Source: Pseudooceanicola aestuarii | Lineage (GTDB): Bacteria; Pseudomonadota; Alphaproteobacteria; Rhodobacterales; Rhodobacteraceae | Direction of reading: 5' to 3' | Length of the DNA stretch: 64,000 nt | Assembly (NCBI RefSeq): GCF_010614805.1 | Contig: NZ_JAAFZC010000001.1 | Span: 2,582,001-2,646,000 of the forward strand | Shown: positions 34,884-44,730 of the stretch, one piece after another | Layout of the letters: each line of letters opens with the position of its first letter | Numbering within the stretch: the stretch's first letter is position 1 | Position numbers and translations under genes: made by a program | The notes under the pieces: model-generated | Database searches by the model: none | What the model was told of the DNA's origin: nothing | What the model saw: the letters and a program-made list of their open reading frames with translations, nothing else

Positions 34884-34951
34884 CCCCATTCACTTCCGGG
34901 CCCCTGTCACTTTCGGACCCCCGTCACTTTCGGACCCCTGTCACTTTCGGG
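34884..34951. repeat. Four tandem 17-bp repeats between ftsB and an acyl-CoA dehydrogenase gene
   Basis: Units CCCCTGTCACTTTCGGA start at 34901, 34918 and 34935, with single differences, and a more diverged copy starts at 34884 (CCCCATTCACTTCCGGG). The array begins 13 bp upstream of the ftsB start codon, in its presumed promoter region, and about 190 bp upstream of the plus-strand gene. Confidence 0.9.
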
Positions 34952-35144
34952 TCTCGTCTCTTGCGGACGGTCCGGCCATCTTGCCACAGGTGATTCGGGA
35001 AGGGAATCCCCCGTGACGCCCGCCGCCGCAAATGTGATCCCTTTGCCGTAGACCGCGCCTGGCAGGCAGATCGCAACGTAACGCCGCGCGTGGCTGGCGC
35101 CGGGCCGCGTGCGCTGACATCCTGCCGGCAGGAGGAATTTCACC

Positions 35145-36767
35145 ATGCCGACCAGCGACCCGCACGCCCATCTGTCCACCCACGAGGTTCTCAATCAACC
35201 GGTGCCCCCCGCCGGCCGCGATCTCTGGGCCGGCGATCCGGTCCTGCGCCATTGGTGCGACGTGGCGGGCGCGCCCGGCGACACCCTGGCCGGCGCCGGC
35301 GCCCGGCTGGGCGGTGCCGCGCTGTTTGAAGCGGGGCGCGAGGCGCGGCGGGACACGCCCCGGCTGGTGCCTTTCGACCGCACGGGTCGCCGCCTGGACG
35401 AAGTGCATTTCGCGCCTGCCTATCACCAGCTGATGGGCGCCGCCCGCGCGGAGGGCTACACGGCCCTGCCCTGGGAGGGGGCGCCGGGCGGCCATGCGGG
35501 CCACGCTGCGCTGGTCTACATGTTGTCGCAGGTAGAGCCAGGGATCTGCTGCCCCCTGACCATGACCTATGCCGCCCATCCCGCCATGGCCGCCACGCCC
35601 GCGCTGGCTGCCATCTGGCAGCCCCGGCTGGCCGCGCGCGACCATGATCCCGCCACCCTTCCGGCGGCAGGGAAATCCGCCGTCACCCTGGGCATGGCCA
35701 TGACGGAAAAGCAGGGCGGATCGGACGTGCGCGCCAACACCACGCAAGCGGTGCGCGAGGGGGATCACTACCGCCTGACAGGGCACAAATGGTTCTGCTC
35801 CGCCCCGATGTCGGACGGGTTCCTGACTCTCGCCCAGGCGCCCGAGGGGCTGACCTGTTTCCTGGTGCCGCGCTGGCTGGAGGGCACACGCAACACGCTG
35901 CGTCTGCAACGGCTGAAGGACAAGCTGGGGAACCGGGCCAATGCCTCGGCCGAGATCGAGTATGACAACACGCTGGCCTACCGGCTGGGCGAGGAGGGCG
36001 CAGGCGTCAAGGTGATCATCGAAATGGTGCATCACACCCGGCTGGACACCGCGCTGGCCCCCGCCGGGCTGATGCGCGCGGCACTGGCCGAAGCGGCGTG
36101 GTGGGCGGGTTCGCGCCGGGTGTTCCAGAAAACGCTGATCGACCAGCCGTTGATGGCCGCGCTTCTGGCCGATCTGGCGCTGGATCAGGAGGGGGCGACC
36201 GCCCTTGGCATGGCGGCGGCGGCGGCCTTTGACGGCGTGGGGGCGGAGGACCGCGCCTTTGCCCGGATCGCGGTGGCGCTGGCGAAGTACCTGTCGAACA
36301 AGCTGTGCCCGCTGGTCATCGTCGAGGCGATGGAGGTTCTGGGCGGCATGGGCTACGTGGAGGAGACCCCGATGCCGATGCTCTACCGCGAAGCGCCGCT
36401 GAACGGCATCTGGGAAGGCTCCGGCAACGTGATCTGCCTGGATATCCTGCGCAGCCTGCACCGCGATCCCGCCGGGGCGGAGGCGTTGATGACACGGCTG
36501 CGCGCCGCCAAAGGGGCCGACCGCCATTTCGACGCGGCGCTTGACGATCATCTTCAGCGCTGGCCCAAGGGCCCGACAGAGGCAGAGGCCCGGTGGTTCG
36601 CGGAAAGCCTGGCGCAGCTTCTGGCCGCGGCAGAGCTGATCCGCCATGCCCCTGCCGCCGTGGCGGACGGCTATTGCGCCACCCGTCTGGGCGCCCCGCG
36701 CGGGCGCCTTGCCGGCGCCACCGGCGGCCTGGACAGCGCCGCGCTGCTGGCCCGCCTCACCGGGTAG
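35145..36767 (+). CDS. AidB-like acyl-CoA dehydrogenase
   Basis: A 540-residue flavoprotein, matching E. coli AidB in length (about 541). GCAGGAGG precedes the start. Acyl-CoA dehydrogenase motifs are clear: GMAMTEKQGGSDVRANTTQA, YRLTGHKWFCSAPMSDGFLT, LKDKLGNRANASAEIEYD. The N-terminal HEVLNQPVPPAGRDLW and the C-terminal region fit the AidB subfamily, linked to protection of DNA from alkylation, though true substrates are unclear. Single gene on its strand. Confidence 0.87.
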   Translation: MPTSDPHAHLSTHEVLNQPVPPAGRDLWAGDPVLRHWCDVAGAPGDTLAGAGARLGGAALFEAGREARRDTPRLVPFDRTGRRLDEVHFAPAYHQLMGAARAEGYTALPWEGAPGGHAGHAALVYMLSQVEPGICCPLTMTYAAHPAMAATPALAAIWQPRLAARDHDPATLPAAGKSAVTLGMAMTEKQGGSDVRANTTQAVREGDHYRLTGHKWFCSAPMSDGFLTLAQAPEGLTCFLVPRWLEGTRNTLRLQRLKDKLGNRANASAEIEYDNTLAYRLGEEGAGVKVIIEMVHHTRLDTALAPAGLMRAALAEAAWWAGSRRVFQKTLIDQPLMAALLADLALDQEGATALGMAAAAAFDGVGAEDRAFARIAVALAKYLSNKLCPLVIVEAMEVLGGMGYVEETPMPMLYREAPLNGIWEGSGNVICLDILRSLHRDPAGAEALMTRLRAAKGADRHFDAALDDHLQRWPKGPTEAEARWFAESLAQLLAAAELIRHAPAAVADGYCATRLGAPRGRLAGATGGLDSAALLARLTG

Positions 36768-36874
36768 GCCACGACACGACGGCCCGAAATCCTGCCCGCG
36801 CCCGATCTTCTGCCCGGGATGGTCGAATGGCACGCGGGCGGGCGTCCTTCGGGCCGAAATACCGCGCGGGTGAA

Positions 36875-36910
36875 TTGAGCCGCAGGCTCAAGAGGGGGCG
36901 GCGCCCCCTC
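36875..36910. repeat. Second hairpin-rich intergenic palindromic element
   Basis: TTGAGCC-GCA-GGCTCAA (36875-36891) followed by GAGGGGGC-GGC-GCCCCCTC (36892-36910). Same design as the element at 30074-30122 (a hairpin with a GCA loop, then a G-rich hairpin). It lies between the convergent acyl-CoA dehydrogenase and aldolase genes, in a 266-bp interval with no gene. Confidence 0.5.
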
Positions 36911-37033
36911 CCTGTCAGACCCCTGGGCCATCCCGGCGGGGCCGCTTCGATCCCGGAGTGCCGAAACGGCGCTGGCCCGAAACCTGGCCGACACTCCCTC
37001 CCGCGGGCGCCCAGCCGATCCGTTCCCTGGGGC

Positions 37034-37927
37034 CTAACCGGCGACGGAGGCGGCGTGAATACCTTCGATCCCCTGCGCCAGCACGTCGTTGAACGCAGCG
37101 TCGTCCTGTTGCGCCGACAGCCCTTCGGTCAGCGCGCGGGAGAAGCTGGCGATCATGCCGGACTGGCGCGCCAGGCGGGCGTTGGCCTCGTAGCGGGCAT
37201 AGCCGCCGGACAGGGCCACGACCTTCAGCACGCGGGGGTGATCCACCAGCGGTTTGTACAGGTTGTCGACCTCGGGCAGCGTCAGCTTCAGCATCACCTG
37301 GCGGTCATCGCGCAGGGCGTCCAGCGCCGCCAGCAGGGCGTCGCGCAGCAGGGTTTCGGCCTCGGCCTTGTCGGCGATGGAGATCGTCACCTCCGGCTCG
37401 ATGATCGGGACCAGCCCCTTGGCCAGGATCTGCTGGCCGATCTCGAATTGCTGGGCGACGACGCGGTCGATCGCCGGCCCGTTGGCGGCAGAGATCACCG
37501 AGCGCATCTTGGTGCCAAAGATCCCCTTGGCCACCGCGCGGTCCAGCAGGGCGCCCAACTCGGGCATGGGGTTCATCACCTGCACGCCGTCCTCTTCGTC
37601 AGCCAGGCCCTTGTCCACCTTGAGGAAGGGGACCACGCCGCAATCTTCCCACAGATATTGCGCGGTCGGTTTGCCCTGAACCTCGCCCTCCATCGTGCGT
37701 TCGAACAGGATCGCACCCAGCACCTTGCCGGAGGAGAAGGCAGGCGCGGTGATGATCCGCGCGCGCATGTCGTGGATCAGGCCGAACATCTCGGCGTCAT
37801 TGGCATATGCATCTTCGGAAATGCCGTAGAGTTTCAGGGCCTTGGGGGTGGAGCCACCGCTTTGGTCCAGGGCCGCGATGAAACCGTTGCCGGTGCGGAT
37901 ACGCTCGGCCTGGGCGCTGTTGGTCAT
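37034..37927 (-). CDS. Class I fructose-bisphosphate aldolase
   Basis: A 297-residue protein starting MTNSAQAERIRTGNGFIAAL. DQSGGSTPKALKLYGI, GAILFERTMEGEVQGKPTAQ and the C-terminal VVALSGGYARYEANARLARQ are typical of bacterial class I (Schiff-base) aldolases. It splits fructose-1,6-bisphosphate in glycolysis or acts in gluconeogenesis. It follows pgk on the same strand with 113 bp between, a sensible pairing of lower-glycolysis genes. Confidence 0.93.
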   Translation of the reverse strand: MTNSAQAERIRTGNGFIAALDQSGGSTPKALKLYGISEDAYANDAEMFGLIHDMRARIITAPAFSSGKVLGAILFERTMEGEVQGKPTAQYLWEDCGVVPFLKVDKGLADEEDGVQVMNPMPELGALLDRAVAKGIFGTKMRSVISAANGPAIDRVVAQQFEIGQQILAKGLVPIIEPEVTISIADKAEAETLLRDALLAALDALRDDRQVMLKLTLPEVDNLYKPLVDHPRVLKVVALSGGYARYEANARLARQSGMIASFSRALTEGLSAQQDDAAFNDVLAQGIEGIHAASVAG

Positions 37928-38040
37928 GTGTGTCCCTCATGATCTGGTCCGGCCGGATCCGGTATGGCACCCGGCGATTTGGCCCTTCTCTAGGGGAGGG
38001 GAAAGGCCCTTGCAATCGCGGTGGCGCTAACGGCTGGCGA

Positions 38041-39225
38041 TTAGCCCGCCAGTGCCGCGACGCCGGGCAAGGTGCGGCCTTCCATCCATTCCAGGAAGGC
38101 GCCGCCGGCGGTGGAGACATAGGTGAAATCGCCGGCCACCCCGGCCGCGTTCAGCGCCGCGACCGTGTCGCCACCGCCCGCGACGGAGATCAGCCCGTTC
38201 TCCGCCGTCAGCCGCGCGGCCTCCCGCGCGGCGGCGAGTGTGGCGGTGTCGAAGGGCGGGATCTCGAAGGCGCCCAATGGGCCGTTCCAGATCAGGGTCT
38301 TGGCGTTGGACAGGGCGGCGCCGATGCGGGCCACGCTGTCGGGGCCGGCATCCAGGATCATGGCGTCGGCGGGGCATTGCGTGGCCGGCACCGTCTCGTG
38401 CGGGGCACCGGCGCGGAACTCGCGGGCCACCACCACGTCGGAGGGCAGGATGATCTGGCAGCCCAGATCCAGCGCCTTCAGCTGGATTTGCTTGGCGGTC
38501 TCCGTAAGGTCATGTTCGGCCAGGGATTTGCCCACATCCACCCCCTGCGCGGCCAGGAAGGTATTGGCCATGCCGCCGCCGATGATCAGGCGATCGACCT
38601 TTTCCACCAGGTTGCCCAGCAGGTCCAGCTTGGTCGAGACCTTGGCCCCGCCGACCACGGCCACAACCGGGCGTTTCGGGGCGCCCAGGGCGGTCTCCAG
38701 CGCCTCCAGTTCCGCCTGCATCAGGCGCCCGGCGCAGGCGGGCAGCAGCCGCGCCACCCCTTCGGTGGAGGCATGCGCGCGGTGCGCGGCGGAGAAGGCA
38801 TCGTTGCAATAGATATCGCCCAGCCCGGCCAGGCGGCGGGCGAAATCGGGGTCGTTGGCTTCTTCCCCCGGATAAAAGCGGACGTTCTCCACCAGGATCA
38901 CATCGGCGTTGCGCTGTTCGTCCGTCGGGCTTTCGGCGGCCTCCAGCGTTTCGATGAAGGCGACCTTGCGGCCCAGGGCCTTTTCCAGCGCGGGCAGGGT
39001 GATGCGCAGCGACATGTCCAGCACCACGCGCCCCTTGGGGCGGCCGAAATGGGCCAGCAGCATCGGTTTGCCGCCCTTTTCCAGGATCGTCTCGATCGTC
39101 GGCACAATGCGGTCGATGCGGGTGGCATCGGTGACGCGCCCGTCCTCGGTCGGGACGTTGATGTCGACGCGGGTCAGCACCGTCTTGCCGTTCAGGTCCA
39201 TCTCGTCGAGCGATTTCCAGCCCAT
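38041..39225 (-). CDS. pgk: Phosphoglycerate kinase
   Basis: A 394-residue enzyme of normal length. [20 protein letters not shown] at the start is the PGK signature, [10 protein letters not shown] is the substrate-binding segment, and the C-terminal [20 protein letters not shown] is the nucleotide-binding motif. It makes ATP from 1,3-bisphosphoglycerate. Upstream gene of the pgk-aldolase pair. Confidence 0.97.
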   Translation of the reverse strand: MGWKSLDEMDLNGKTVLTRVDINVPTEDGRVTDATRIDRIVPTIETILEKGGKPMLLAHFGRPKGRVVLDMSLRITLPALEKALGRKVAFIETLEAAESPTDEQRNADVILVENVRFYPGEEANDPDFARRLAGLGDIYCNDAFSAAHRAHASTEGVARLLPACAGRLMQAELEALETALGAPKRPVVAVVGGAKVSTKLDLLGNLVEKVDRLIIGGGMANTFLAAQGVDVGKSLAEHDLTETAKQIQLKALDLGCQIILPSDVVVAREFRAGAPHETVPATQCPADAMILDAGPDSVARIGAALSNAKTLIWNGPLGAFEIPPFDTATLAAAREAARLTAENGLISVAGGGDTVAALNAAGVAGDFTYVSTAGGAFLEWMEGRTLPGVAALAG

Positions 39226-39377
39226 TTCAGCCTCCGTATCCGTTGGTGCCTTGTGCGTTGCCGCCGTTCATAAGCGTCCGGGGGCGGGGGTCAACCGATC
39301 AGCTCGGTGCCGGGTGGTCTGGGGGCGGGTCAGGCGCGGCGGGGCCGGATATCGCAGGGCGAGCGGGGCAGGACCGG

Positions 39378-41366
39378 TCACTCCCGCGATCGGCGCCATG
39401 CGCCGCGCAGGGCCAGGGCCTGCACGCGGTCCGACAGATCGCGCGGAGGGGCCAGAGACAGCCGGGCCAGCGCGGCGTCCTCGCCCTTGGCGGGCCGGCC
39501 GCTCAGCCCCTGCCAGAGCAGCCCGGCCAGCGCCCTGCGGCTGCCCTGCGCGGCGGAAAGTTCCGCCAGCGCCGGCAACAGCGCACGCTCCTGTGCGTCG
39601 AAATCGGTACCGAAGGGGAAATCGGGCAGATCCTGTGGCGCCAGCCAGCGGCGCAGCGCCTCCGGGGTATTGTGACGCCAGGCCTCGGGCAGGGTGGCGT
39701 CCCGCGGCAGTTTTCCCGCCGACTTGGCCCGCGCCAGCAGATCCTCCTGAAACCGGCTGTCGGTGATCCGCAACATCTGCCGGATCGCCTCGGCATCGGT
39801 CCGGGCGCGCAGATCGGCGATCCCGTATTCCGTCACCACGATATCGCGATACTGGCGCGGTACGGTTTCATGCGGGCGGTCCCAGACGATGTTGGAGCTG
39901 ACGCGCCCCTTGCTGCGGCGGGTGGCGGGCAGGGTGATGATGGCGCGCGCCTCGGGCAGGGCAAAGGCCTGTTCGACGAAATTGAATTGCCCACCCGCGC
40001 CGCTGACCACGCGCCCGTCGTCCACGGCGTCCGAGGACACGCCGCCCAGGGCGGTGACCTGCATCGCGGAATTGACGAAGCGGGCGTGGCGGCGGGCGGC
40101 GCGCTTGGCGTCCTCCTGCCCGTAAAGCGCATTGGTGAAGGACACCGGCCGCATCTGGATCCGGGCGCGATCGGCGGGGGCAAGGGCCCGCAGCCGGGCG
40201 TAGAAATCGCGGCAATCGACAAAGAACCCGGCATGGATCGCCGCGCCCTCGACCTCCCGGCGCAGGATACCGGCCTCGAACAATTGCAGCATCCCGTCCA
40301 CCAGCATTTCCGTCACGCCGTAAAGGCCGATGTCGAACGGCTCGTGTTCGGCTGCGGGGGGTGCGGAAAAATCGTCAGGGGCGAACGGGCAGGCCCGCGA
40401 GATCGCGCGGGTGCGGCCGTTCTGGCGGACGATCAGCGCATGGGCGACCGCGTCGCCGATGGCGCCGATGCCGATCTGCAAGGTGCCGCCATCGCGCACC
40501 AGCCGGGAGACATGCAGCCCGATGGCGTGTTCGGCGCGGCCGACGGGCCGTTTCACGACCGAGAACAGATCATAGGGCCGCTCGGCGCGGTAAAGCGTTG
40601 TGACCTCGGATCGGGGCAGGCTGGCGTCGGGGCCGGTCATGACGGGCAGGTCGGGATGGACCTCACCCACCAGGATGAAATCCTGACGCCCGGCGCGGCG
40701 GTCGGCCAGCAGATCGGCGGTGATGTCGGTATTGCCGCCCAGTGACAACTGGCCCGCGTCGTCCTCTGCCAGCAGATGCAGGAGCAGATTGGGCCGCCAG
40801 TCGCGCAGCATGTCCAGCGCATGGGTGTAATTGGCGGCGATGTAATCCTGCTGCATCGTCGGGACGGACAGCCAGCGCCCGGCCAGAAGAAAGAACTCCC
40901 GCAGCTCGATATTGGCGGGCAAGGTGCCGTCGCGGCGCATCCGGGCATAGTGGAGTTCGGGGTAGTCGCCGAACAGCCGGTCGGCGGCGGGCCGCAGGAA
41001 CCGCGCGGCCATGCCGGTGGACATCGCGGGGCGTTCCAGCGTCAGCGCGGTCAGGATCGACAGCCGGGCGCCTGGGGTGCGCGCCACCAGGTCGGTCAGC
41101 GCATTGGTCAGGCGCAGCGCCTTGCCCAGGCCCAGCGGCAGGGCCAGACGGATGTCGCCGTCCAGCCGGTCCAGAAGGTCGCGGGCGATGGCCTCGGCCT
41201 GGGGGTCGGTGGTGTTGGCCGCCGGGTCGGGATCGGTGCCTGTATCGGTGCCTGTATCGGCGCCGGGATCGGGGGCAGGCACAGGGGCCGGCGCGGCCCT
41301 CTTGCCCGCCGGTCCGGCGCTGGCGCGCGGTCCTCCGGCGGGGCGGTGCGTGTCTTCGGTCGTCAT
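39378..41366 (-). CDS. Acetyl-CoA hydrolase/transferase family protein
   Basis: A 662-residue protein. The first 55 residues are Ala/Pro/Asp/Thr-rich and disordered, with a 12-bp DNA repeat encoding GTDTGTDTG. The body is the acetyl-CoA hydrolase/CoA-transferase fold: GGTLQIGIGAIGDAVAHALI, YGVTEMLVDGMLQLFEAGIL and the C-terminal GGQFNFVEQAFALPEARAII plus YRDIVVTEYGIADLRARTDA. It would hydrolyse acyl-CoA or move CoA to another acid. Its start overlaps the fadJ stop by 4 bp (ATGA), so it belongs to the beta-oxidation operon. Confidence 0.88.
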   Translation of the reverse strand: MTTEDTHRPAGGPRASAGPAGKRAAPAPVPAPDPGADTGTDTGTDPDPAANTTDPQAEAIARDLLDRLDGDIRLALPLGLGKALRLTNALTDLVARTPGARLSILTALTLERPAMSTGMAARFLRPAADRLFGDYPELHYARMRRDGTLPANIELREFFLLAGRWLSVPTMQQDYIAANYTHALDMLRDWRPNLLLHLLAEDDAGQLSLGGNTDITADLLADRRAGRQDFILVGEVHPDLPVMTGPDASLPRSEVTTLYRAERPYDLFSVVKRPVGRAEHAIGLHVSRLVRDGGTLQIGIGAIGDAVAHALIVRQNGRTRAISRACPFAPDDFSAPPAAEHEPFDIGLYGVTEMLVDGMLQLFEAGILRREVEGAAIHAGFFVDCRDFYARLRALAPADRARIQMRPVSFTNALYGQEDAKRAARRHARFVNSAMQVTALGGVSSDAVDDGRVVSGAGGQFNFVEQAFALPEARAIITLPATRRSKGRVSSNIVWDRPHETVPRQYRDIVVTEYGIADLRARTDAEAIRQMLRITDSRFQEDLLARAKSAGKLPRDATLPEAWRHNTPEALRRWLAPQDLPDFPFGTDFDAQERALLPALAELSAAQGSRRALAGLLWQGLSGRPAKGEDAALARLSLAPPRDLSDRVQALALRGAWRRSRE
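41232..41267. repeat. In-frame 12-bp tandem repeat in the acetyl-CoA hydrolase gene
   Basis: ATCGGTGCCTGT occurs twice exactly and a third time as ATCGGCGCCGGG. It encodes the Gly-Thr-Asp-Thr repeat of the disordered N-terminal linker. Confidence 0.8.
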
Positions 41367-43441
41367 GGACGGGCGTGCTGCCAGCCTGCATCGGGGGCGA
41401 AACGCGGGCCATGCGCGGCCTCCAGCCGGGTCAGCCGGTCATGGGCGACATCCCGGCCCAGCGTGGCCGCGTAGTGCATCGGCCCGCCCCGGAACGGAGC
41501 CCAGCCGGTGGCAAAGATCATCGCCGCATCGATCATGTCGGCATCCTGCGCCACGTCGCAGCGCAGCAATTCGACCCCGGCGTTGCACATCGGCAGGACC
41601 AGCCGGTCGAGCATGTCCTGTGGCGGCGCGTCGTCCGATCCGCTTTCGGGCGGATGGGGCGTGCCGTCGGACCAATCGTACAGACCGCGCCCGGCCTTCT
41701 TGCCGGTCTCTCCGGCCTCGACCATCTCGCGCAGCCAATCGGGCACCTCGGCGATGGGCCGGTCCAGGCTGGCGGCCAGGCTGTCGGCGACATGCAGGCA
41801 GATGTCCAGCCCGACCTGGTCGGCCAGGGCCAACGGCCCCATCGGCATCCCGAAATCCAGCATGGCGCGGTCGATCTCCTCGCGCTTGTGGCCCTCGTCC
41901 AGCAGCATCATCGCCTCCAGCAGGTAGGGTGTCAGCACGCGGTTCACCACAAAGCCGGGATGATCGGCCACCCGCGCAGGCAGGCGGTCCACCCCGGTGC
42001 AGAACGCCGCCAGCCGGTCCAGGGTCTCTGCCCCGGCGGCGGGGTGGGAGACGACCTCCACCAGCTGCATCTTCGACACCGGGTTGAAGAAATGCAGTCC
42101 GGCAAAGCGGTCGGGGGCGGGCGCGTCCTCCACCAGCTTTGCCAGCCGCAGGGAAGAGGTGTTGCTGGCCAGGATCGCATCGGGCCGCATCTGTTGGCCC
42201 AGCTCGGCATAAAGTTTGCGCTTCAGGGTGGGTTTCTCGGGCACCGCCTCGATGATCAGGTTGGCGCGGGCACGGCCCAGCCCGTCGGGATCGGGCATCA
42301 GCCGGTCCAGCGTGTCGCGGGTTTCAATGCCGGTGGCATGGGCGCCCTCGCAGATCCGGGCCGCCCTGCGCATCGCGGCGCCCAGCGGGTCGAGCGCGAT
42401 ATCCTCAAGCGTCACCGACTTGCCCTGCAACGCCGTCCAGGCGGCGATTTCCGCTCCCATGGCACCGGCACCGATGACATGGACATGGCTGATGTGATCG
42501 GCGACGCCCTTGCCAGCCGATTTCAGCCGCTGGCGCAGGTGGAACACCCGGATCAGGTTCTGCGCCGTGGCGCTGTCCAGCAGCGCGGCAAAGGAGGCGA
42601 TCTCGGCCTGCTGCATCGCGGCGCGGTCGCCGCCGTGGTCCTCCCACAGGTCGATCAGCGCATAGGGGGCGGGATAATGGGCGCGCGGCATCTGCCGGTC
42701 GCTTGCGGCGCGCATCCGGGTGGCGGCCAGGGATCGGGCGGCGCGGGTGCGCATCGCGGCGGAGGTCCAGCCGGGGCTTTCGCTGTCCAGCCGGCCCGCC
42801 GCAGCGGCCGTCACGGCGGCGTCGACATGGCGTTCAGGCACCACCGCATCGACAATCCCCAGCTTGCGCGCCTTGTCGGTATGCGCGGTCTTGCCGGTCA
42901 GCATCAGGGTCATCGCCTCCACCGGGTCGATCAGCGTGGTCAGGCGGAACGTCCCGCCCAGCCCCGGATGCAGGCCCAGCCGAATCTCGGGAAAGCCGAA
43001 GCTGGCGCCCTCGACCGCGATGCGGTGATCGCAGGCCAGCGCCAGTTCGAACCCCGCGCCCAGGGCCGCGCCATGGGTCACGGCGATGGTGGTGCAGGGC
43101 AGGGCGGCCAGGTCATCCAGTACGGCATGGCCCTGTTCCAGGATCTCCTGCGCCTGGGGGCCGCGCATTGCGCCGAAGGCGTCGATATCGGCGCCGGCGG
43201 CAAATCCTCCCGGCTTGGCCGAACGCAGAACCAGCGCGCGCGGGCCTCGGGTGCGGGCATGGGCGACAAGGTGGGACAGTTCTTCCAGAACCGCGCGGGA
43301 GATCACGTTGGTGCCCCGGTCGCGCTGATCCAGCCACAGGTGGATCAAGCCGTCGCTCTCCGCCATCCGCCAATGGTGCAGGTCCGGCAAGACCGGGGCG
43401 GTGGTCATCGTGTCGGGGGTGATTTCATCCAGAACGCTCAT
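41363..43441 (-). CDS. fadJ: Fatty-acid oxidation multifunctional enzyme (enoyl-CoA hydratase / 3-hydroxyacyl-CoA dehydrogenase)
   Basis: About 692 residues starting MSVLDEITPDTMTTAPVLPD. The N-terminal crotonase domain has GAALGAGFELALACDHRIAV and FGFPEIRLGLHPGLGGTFRL. The NAD-binding dehydrogenase domain starts near residue 315 (VHVIGAGAMGAEIAAW) and has HFFNPVSKMQLVEVVSHPAA with the catalytic His. It performs hydration and oxidation in the beta-oxidation spiral. The start overlaps the thiolase stop (ATGA). Confidence 0.94.
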   Translation of the reverse strand: MSVLDEITPDTMTTAPVLPDLHHWRMAESDGLIHLWLDQRDRGTNVISRAVLEELSHLVAHARTRGPRALVLRSAKPGGFAAGADIDAFGAMRGPQAQEILEQGHAVLDDLAALPCTTIAVTHGAALGAGFELALACDHRIAVEGASFGFPEIRLGLHPGLGGTFRLTTLIDPVEAMTLMLTGKTAHTDKARKLGIVDAVVPERHVDAAVTAAAAGRLDSESPGWTSAAMRTRAARSLAATRMRAASDRQMPRAHYPAPYALIDLWEDHGGDRAAMQQAEIASFAALLDSATAQNLIRVFHLRQRLKSAGKGVADHISHVHVIGAGAMGAEIAAWTALQGKSVTLEDIALDPLGAAMRRAARICEGAHATGIETRDTLDRLMPDPDGLGRARANLIIEAVPEKPTLKRKLYAELGQQMRPDAILASNTSSLRLAKLVEDAPAPDRFAGLHFFNPVSKMQLVEVVSHPAAGAETLDRLAAFCTGVDRLPARVADHPGFVVNRVLTPYLLEAMMLLDEGHKREEIDRAMLDFGMPMGPLALADQVGLDICLHVADSLAASLDRPIAEVPDWLREMVEAGETGKKAGRGLYDWSDGTPHPPESGSDDAPPQDMLDRLVLPMCNAGVELLRCDVAQDADMIDAAMIFATGWAPFRGGPMHYAATLGRDVAHDRLTRLEAAHGPRFAPDAGWQHARP

Positions 43442-44730
43442 CACGCGGCCTCCAGCATCATTGCGCCACTTTGCCCGCCACCGATGCATTCGGTGGCGAT
43501 GCCACGGGTCAGCCCGCGCTGCTGCATCGCGCGTGCCAGGTGCAACACGATGCGGTTGCCGCTGGTGCCCACCGGGTGCCCCATGGAGATGGCGCCGCCG
43601 TCGATGTTCAGCCGGTCGCGGTCGATCCGGCCAAAGGGCGCGTCCAGTCCCAGCACGTCGCGGCAGAACGCCTGATCCTGCCAGGCGGAAAGGCAGGACA
43701 GCACCTGCGCGGCGAAGGCCTCGTTGATTTCCCACAGGTCGACATCCTCGGCCCGCAGCCCGTGGCGCTGCGCCATCGGCGTGGCCGACAGCACCGGCCC
43801 CAGCCCCATGATCGAGGGGTCCAGCGCAGCCCATTCGCTGTCGACGATGCGGGCCATTGGCGTCAGACCGTGTTCCTTGACGGCGCGTTCCGAGGCCAGG
43901 ATCACCCAGGACGCGCCATCGGTAATCTGGCTGGCATTGCCGGCGGTGACCTTGCCGTAGGGTTTCTCGAACGCGGGCGACAACCGGGACAGGCTGTCCA
44001 GGCTGCTGTCCGGGCGCACGCCGTCGTCGTGGCGATGGGCGGTGCCCTCGCGATCGAAGGCCGGGACCACCTCGCCCTCCAGCGCGCCGCTGTCCTGGGC
44101 ACGGGCCAGGCGGTGGTGGCTGTCGACGGCATAGGCATCGGCGGTGGTGCGGTCGATGCCGAAGCGATGGGCCAGCACTTCGGCGGTCTGGCCCATGTTC
44201 AGATCGGTGATCGGATCGGTCAGCCCGCGTTCCAGCCCGACGATCGGGTCGAAGAAGGCGGGCTTGATCCCGGCCATCGCCTGCGCCTTGTCCAGCGGCC
44301 CCCTGGCGCGGGCCATGTCGCCGTACCATTCCACGGCGCTTTCGCGAAATACCAGCGGCGCGCGCGACAGGGCCTCCGCCCCGCCAGCCAGGATCAGGTC
44401 GTGGGAGCCGTCGCGGATGTAGCGATAGCCGGTGTCGATGCTCTGCATCCCCGAGCCGCAATTGATCTGCACGGAAAAGGCAACCTGTTCCTGTCCCATG
44501 CCCAGCCGCAGGGCCGCGACGCGGGCCGGGTTCATCTCGTCCTGAAGAACGTTGACGCAGCCCAGGATCACCAGGTCATAGGCGTCGCGCGGCACCGGCT
44601 GGCGCATGAGCAGCGGACGCCCGCATTGCACGGCCAGGTCCACGGGGGTGAAGGGGCCGGGTTTGCCCCGCGCCTTCAGGAACGGGGTGCGGGCGCCATC
44701 GACAAGGTAGACGGGCTGGTTCTGGTTCAT
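43441..44730 (-). CDS. fadI: Acetyl-CoA acyltransferase (thiolase) of beta-oxidation
   Basis: A 429-residue thiolase. Cys91 (QINCGSGMQSIDTGYR) is the nucleophile, GHPVGTSGNRI carries the catalytic His and TECIGGGQSGAMM the second Cys. DGARTPFLKARGKPGPF at the start is typical. The length and sequence fit FadI-type partners of FadJ. It lies between fadE and fadJ with ATGA overlaps on both sides. Confidence 0.94.
   Translation of the reverse strand: MNQNQPVYLVDGARTPFLKARGKPGPFTPVDLAVQCGRPLLMRQPVPRDAYDLVILGCVNVLQDEMNPARVAALRLGMGQEQVAFSVQINCGSGMQSIDTGYRYIRDGSHDLILAGGAEALSRAPLVFRESAVEWYGDMARARGPLDKAQAMAGIKPAFFDPIVGLERGLTDPITDLNMGQTAEVLAHRFGIDRTTADAYAVDSHHRLARAQDSGALEGEVVPAFDREGTAHRHDDGVRPDSSLDSLSRLSPAFEKPYGKVTAGNASQITDGASWVILASERAVKEHGLTPMARIVDSEWAALDPSIMGLGPVLSATPMAQRHGLRAEDVDLWEINEAFAAQVLSCLSAWQDQAFCRDVLGLDAPFGRIDRDRLNIDGGAISMGHPVGTSGNRIVLHLARAMQQRGLTRGIATECIGGGQSGAMMLEAA

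Noticed and set aside
40742..43675. 977-codon plus-strand frame opposite the beta-oxidation genes
   Set aside because: Shadow of fadJ and the hydrolase; crosses gene borders and has no family signature.
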